Part shown: piece after piece, positions 15,801-18,473 of the stretch
Layout of the letters: each line of letters opens with the position of its first letter
How positions within the stretch are numbered: position 1 is the stretch's first letter
Source of the DNA: Stramenopiles sp. TOSAG23-3
Lineage: Eukaryota > Sar
Direction of reading: 5' to 3'
NCBI GenBank assembly: GCA_900128585.1
Contig: LT642270.1
Span: 1 to 18,473 of the forward strand
Length of the DNA stretch: 18,473 nt
Translations under genes and position numbers: made by a program
The notes under the pieces: model-generated
The model's input: only the letters and a program-made list of their open reading frames with translations
The model's database searches: none
What the model was told of the DNA's origin: nothing

Positions 15801-18378
15801 GTCTCCACAATCCGCATCTTTAGGAAAGTATATGATCGCTTCATTAGACCACTTATGCAAAGACAAATCATCTATCGAAAGCGTTTCAGGGTTAGATGTT
15901 GTACCAGCAGTTCAATCATTCCTATCAACATGCCAAGACAATGGGAAGCTGACTGCAGCCGGAGACCGAATCTTGACCGCCACCGCTTCTCGGGCAAGGG
16001 GCGCTACTATTTCGTTTGACGATTCTGTTGCATTTATTTCTGATGGTTTTGAAAATAGAAATGGCAAAGACGTGCTAAATGCGTTGGAAGCTTTGAGCCA
16101 GAAAGTCGTGTCTGAAGATGGGATGGACAGTAAACTTGTTGCCACTGGTGCAGTTCGCAATGTATTAAGCGTATGTCTGGGCGACAGTACGTCGCCAGAA
16201 GCCGTCACGCAAGGTGTATCATTATTAGGATTGGTCCACAAGAACGCCGAAGTTGTCAATTTACTTCAGATGAACAACAACATACCAAAACTTCTTGCCA
16301 CAGCCAGAAAACACCACGACAATGCGAATGTAGTCAAGGGGATAATGAAGCTCTTAACAAAGCTGGCGGTGAACGATGTTTTAAAGCTGGCAATAATTTC
16401 AGAAGGTGGGGTGAACTTTTTGATCGAAACGATCGAGAAATACATGGAAAACATTGCAATTCTAGCTTCCTGCGTTTCGACGTTAGCGAACCTCTCGTAC
16501 AACAACTTGGAAGTGGCAGAAATTATTGTGGCGAATGATACTGTCCCTGCAATTGAGGCAGTCATGCAGCGCCACATTGATTCGATGTCACTGTTGTCGC
16601 GATGTCTTGTAACTTTGTCAAATCTAATGTTCAAAAATGACGAGCACACAATTATCATTTGCCAAGCGTGTGGAGACGAGATCGTGCATATGATTAGAAT
16701 GCATGGGGACCAGCCAGAGGTTTTGGCCAGTGGCCTTCGGGCACTAGGGACCCTGGTATATTGCGAAAAGAATATCCCAATTATCGTTGGAGAAGGCGCA
16801 ACGAAAGCTATTATTGATAGCATGAGGAAAAACCAAGAGGATGAAGACAACCTTTTGATGGCAGTTCACTGCTTAAGCAATTTGTCTGCAGAAGTTTTTG
16901 CCGTAGCAGAGGCCCCGGACTCGTGCGGAAAAGATTTCCATCCTCGGCGTCATGGCGAATCCACGACCCAAGTGATGGTCGACGAGGGGGCCATTGATAT
17001 TTTGCTAGAAACTATGCGTGATTTTGATTACAACAGCGCGTTGGGCATTGCGTGCATGGAAGTCATCCCCAATATATGCGACTCACCTGAGTATGCAGAC
17101 ATGGCCATTCAGCAAGGGGTCACTAGCACAGTGCTTCATTTGCTGCAGCAGCATGATTGGGATAACGAGATTGTCTGTGCTGGGTTTACATGTTTGTCAT
17201 CTGTGTGCGAACTGGCGCTGGAGACCGGCACTAGTGGAATCATAACAGATTACATCACCGAGGAGAATATAAAAATGATTACGACAATTCTGGAAAATAT
17301 TGATTCCGACGAGCACGAAGAGGCCTTTCGAAGCCTCGTGGAACTTTTGCAACTATTTCTTGCAGGAAATGCCGACAATGCAAAAATAATTGCAAACAAC
17401 GGTGTTATTAAAGCCCTTCTGAAACTGATCCAGAACAACACTTCGGTAAAGAGCTATATATGCGACGGGTGTCCTTTGCTGACCACGATTGCTCACGTTG
17501 AAGGATTTGCCCAATTTATAGCAAAGGAAGGCATGTATTTGTTTTGTGAATGCTTAAAGTTGCACATCGAAGATACGGCAGTATTAAAGTTTGTGTTTGA
17601 TCTTTTAGGCGCTTTGGCTTTTGAGAACGAGAACCTTCCGATCATTGTCCAGTTTAATGGGCAAAAGCTTATCGTAGATGCAGTCTGCTCTCACCCCCAT
17701 GACACTAAAATGATTTTAAGTGCCATCCACACTTTAGAAAATATTGCGATGGGAGATGCGGAATACTGCAGAATAGCGCTGGATGCAGGAGCAAAAGAGT
17801 GCGCGGAAGCGCTTTTGGAAGCGTACGAAGATGACGAGGACGTGATTCAAGCTTGCAAATCCACCCTTCTGACATTTTCTGCAATGAGCGCAGGAAAGTT
17901 TAATGCAGAGTTGGACCCTGAGACCCTGGAGCGAAGACGAAATGTTCGATCCAGAACTTTGACGAACAAATACCGTTCTAACTCGGCTCTGAACACCGAG
18001 ACGTTTCTAGATCAGCATCGCCGTGCCTTGGTATCAGGAGCAGTGATGGTAAAACACCACAAAAGCAATGCCCCACGAAAGCGTTTAGTGTACGTCACGA
18101 AAGATTTCAGCGAAATTCGCTGGAAAGAAGACGGGGGGAAGAAGGACAAGGGCTCGCTGAAGTTGAGAGAAGTGACAAAGATTATAGTTGGGGCGACGAC
18201 AAAACCATTGTGTAGAAAACATATCATCAGGGCCAATCCCAAGCCCGCATGTTGTTTTACGATTAAGGCTCGTAGTCGTGACTTAGACTTAGAATTACCC
18301 ACTGAAAAAGATAGAGACCGATGGAACCAAATGTTGATATCACTTCTTCAGTTTAGAGCCGACAAACGTTTAGAATGA
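12880..18378 (+). CDS. 1832-aa armadillo-repeat protein with central WW and C-terminal PH-like domain
   Basis: Single uninterrupted frame from ATG 12880 (context AACA-ATG) to TGA. Most of the protein is a solenoid of armadillo-type repeats: about 42-residue units with phrases such as IISNLSL, GLIDDTGDNVGNIAVRALGRL, LVTLSNLMF, LRALGTLVY and IHTLENIA, in which each unit ends with a hydrophobic helix and a new one begins with G-I/A/V-x-x-L. A WW domain sits in the middle (W811 to W834, P837, with TYYYNKDTQETSW), which would bind proline-rich ligands. The last ~120 residues (about 1712-1832) look PH-like: alternating hydrophobic strands after LVSGAVMVKH, then a terminal helix containing W1815 (DRDRWNQML). 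No signal peptide or membrane segment is seen. ARM arrays are protein-binding scaffolds and PH domains often bind phosphoinositides or proteins, so a membrane-linked scaffold is likely; the specific role is not known. A region at about 1342-1365 rich in C, H and R breaks the repeat rhythm. Confidence 0.9.
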   Translation: MSNHSGSSALTGLVESIEQHKKFGGLLKYSINCVVALITPPNPDATVNVRELVSSGGLEALVSAAQEHPGNAEVLEIATSILTKCAGEEDLLSTICESGACQNLLSLVSRVPELGGSKDQLIDIIHNMANTEENIVKLVDNGAIPTFVDMLNTDIQSSAPIESISRDVNILAKLVKVDGAIEQFIGSNGVNITLELLGRSKESQSLTFGVLSILRIAAQDESMVDLIKQNDGIVTIVHAMEEHYTREDLLVEGGKLLSSLCSSNDIDEAMNILENPSSNNAQRMYAAAIISNLSLDEQLIQNIIQRNGIETLLGLIDDTGDNVGNIAVRALGRLAATEEGLEQLLKHNGVTAILGALNNRRSSSEMLVSAVLTFKALAQSEGGVEAMIESGGLVSILDSVRNSPQDTNAMECMLSCLNSMIDQPAIFEIMNNEQNIQMMLDAVNAHPDSQDITKSVASILSKLAEDDDRVNDICSSEGITVMLKCLEHNLDDLETVVKCFSVISKLVYNSTKLSPEACILVSKAVKRHASDTTVFDLGKYIVNFNLDDSMLELAQKRLKKCTRDLKFIDTDESDGVKSTADTFALIESFGLNEPVVENVNSDSFVKSMVSFVRTGKDLSIETPNTARDKLLLLAIEATTRICSASAVFAEKIALANIAGMLSIYKGDLAPTENARAVAMLFASIIENTKHSKSATSTLTSGGCLATMLAISDVNRDSEELNAACISALLSTCQDLETAQQFVRSVGSKALVQSGILSIAISNLAKGDAHSLNAIHFLQAAAKIPTLMSAAIELGVLDSLRNVVSSGGSSGWASVVDESTGKTYYYNKDTQETSWENPISDGTGIASRNLLPAAELINTFGAGLKPKQAVELGGAEMIILSTKTLLRGYTGAAEERDVLLSSLDTLSEMAKIDPSSVMLNGGVEILDDAIRLFYDDEDVLTACAKVFANLTKSPGGNAEIIGSAGLSHLVAYLASSPQSASLGKYMIASLDHLCKDKSSIESVSGLDVVPAVQSFLSTCQDNGKLTAAGDRILTATASRARGATISFDDSVAFISDGFENRNGKDVLNALEALSQKVVSEDGMDSKLVATGAVRNVLSVCLGDSTSPEAVTQGVSLLGLVHKNAEVVNLLQMNNNIPKLLATARKHHDNANVVKGIMKLLTKLAVNDVLKLAIISEGGVNFLIETIEKYMENIAILASCVSTLANLSYNNLEVAEIIVANDTVPAIEAVMQRHIDSMSLLSRCLVTLSNLMFKNDEHTIIICQACGDEIVHMIRMHGDQPEVLASGLRALGTLVYCEKNIPIIVGEGATKAIIDSMRKNQEDEDNLLMAVHCLSNLSAEVFAVAEAPDSCGKDFHPRRHGESTTQVMVDEGAIDILLETMRDFDYNSALGIACMEVIPNICDSPEYADMAIQQGVTSTVLHLLQQHDWDNEIVCAGFTCLSSVCELALETGTSGIITDYITEENIKMITTILENIDSDEHEEAFRSLVELLQLFLAGNADNAKIIANNGVIKALLKLIQNNTSVKSYICDGCPLLTTIAHVEGFAQFIAKEGMYLFCECLKLHIEDTAVLKFVFDLLGALAFENENLPIIVQFNGQKLIVDAVCSHPHDTKMILSAIHTLENIAMGDAEYCRIALDAGAKECAEALLEAYEDDEDVIQACKSTLLTFSAMSAGKFNAELDPETLERRRNVRSRTLTNKYRSNSALNTETFLDQHRRALVSGAVMVKHHKSNAPRKRLVYVTKDFSEIRWKEDGGKKDKGSLKLREVTKIIVGATTKPLCRKHIIRANPKPACCFTIKARSRDLDLELPTEKDRDRWNQMLISLLQFRADKRLE

Positions 18379-18473
18379 ATTTTATCTTAAATATCTCTTA
18401 GTAGACTTGGATCTTCAGAAAATACATTTACACAGGTTTATGTATACGAACCCGAAACGATCAAACTCAATAC
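18379..18473. other. 3' flank of the ARM gene
   Basis: 95 bp of AT-rich sequence after the TGA, with no AATAAA. A 13-mer at 18424-18436 (ACATTTACACAGG) repeats exactly one found at 12471-12483, upstream of the same gene. The window ends here. Confidence 0.5.

Noticed and set aside
16266-16850. Long antisense open frame within the ARM gene (194 codons)
   Set aside because: Mirror of the ARM coding frame; serine/isoleucine-rich with no domain.

Overview
The window is nuclear DNA from a eukaryote, most likely a free-living or osmotrophic protist. The signs are: a near-universal spliceosomal/decay protein gene (LSM2) carrying a GT-AG intron; large uninterrupted genes for eukaryote-only families (IQ repeats, RBR and RING-H2 ubiquitin ligases, a GEX1/Kar5-type nuclear fusion protein, armadillo repeats with WW and PH-like domains); AT-rich spacers of about 0.3 to 1.2 kb full of microsatellites and homopolymers; and standard-code stops, with TAA, TAG and TGA all ending genes. 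The lineage cannot be fixed from sequence alone. A stramenopile-like or other intron-poor protist fits, but this is inference. No tRNA, rRNA, CRISPR, prokaryotic operon or recognisable transposase was seen.

Layout from left to right. 1-554: CTTT microsatellite and AT-rich leader. 555-3494 (+): 979-aa protein with about eight IQ motifs, a degenerate EF-hand-like stretch and an imperfect C2H2 finger. 3495-3946: AT-rich convergent spacer holding a small repeat family (two direct copies plus one inverted copy). 4077-6119 (-): RNF216/TRIAD3-like RBR E3 ligase, whose C-terminal tail appears to continue in another frame down to 3947. 6120-7050: low-complexity spacer. 7051-7363 (-): LSM2, split by a 31-nt intron directly after the start codon. 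7364-8514: divergent spacer with a long pyrimidine tract and trinucleotide repeats. 8515-9867 (+): BIG BROTHER-like RING-H2 E3 with UIM-like helices. 10125-11648 (-): GEX1/Kar5/Brambleberry-type nuclear envelope protein with signal peptide, six cysteines, coiled coil and three membrane segments. 11649-12879: spacer with poly-G and poly-C runs. 12880-18378 (+): 1832-aa armadillo-repeat protein interrupted by a WW domain and ending in a PH-like domain. 18379-18473: 3' flank.

The genes do not form an obvious pathway cluster, and both strands are used. Two encode ubiquitin ligases of different mechanism (RBR with a catalytic cysteine, RING-H2 as scaffold). One (GEX1-like) suggests the organism has, or had, gamete nuclear fusion. 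The IQ and ARM/WW/PH proteins look like scaffolds. The points most worth a second look are the ATG-only first exon with a 31-nt intron in LSM2, the apparent frame break in the RBR gene, the GEX1-like gene, the ARM-WW-ARM-PH architecture, and the three-copy repeat at 3567-3831.
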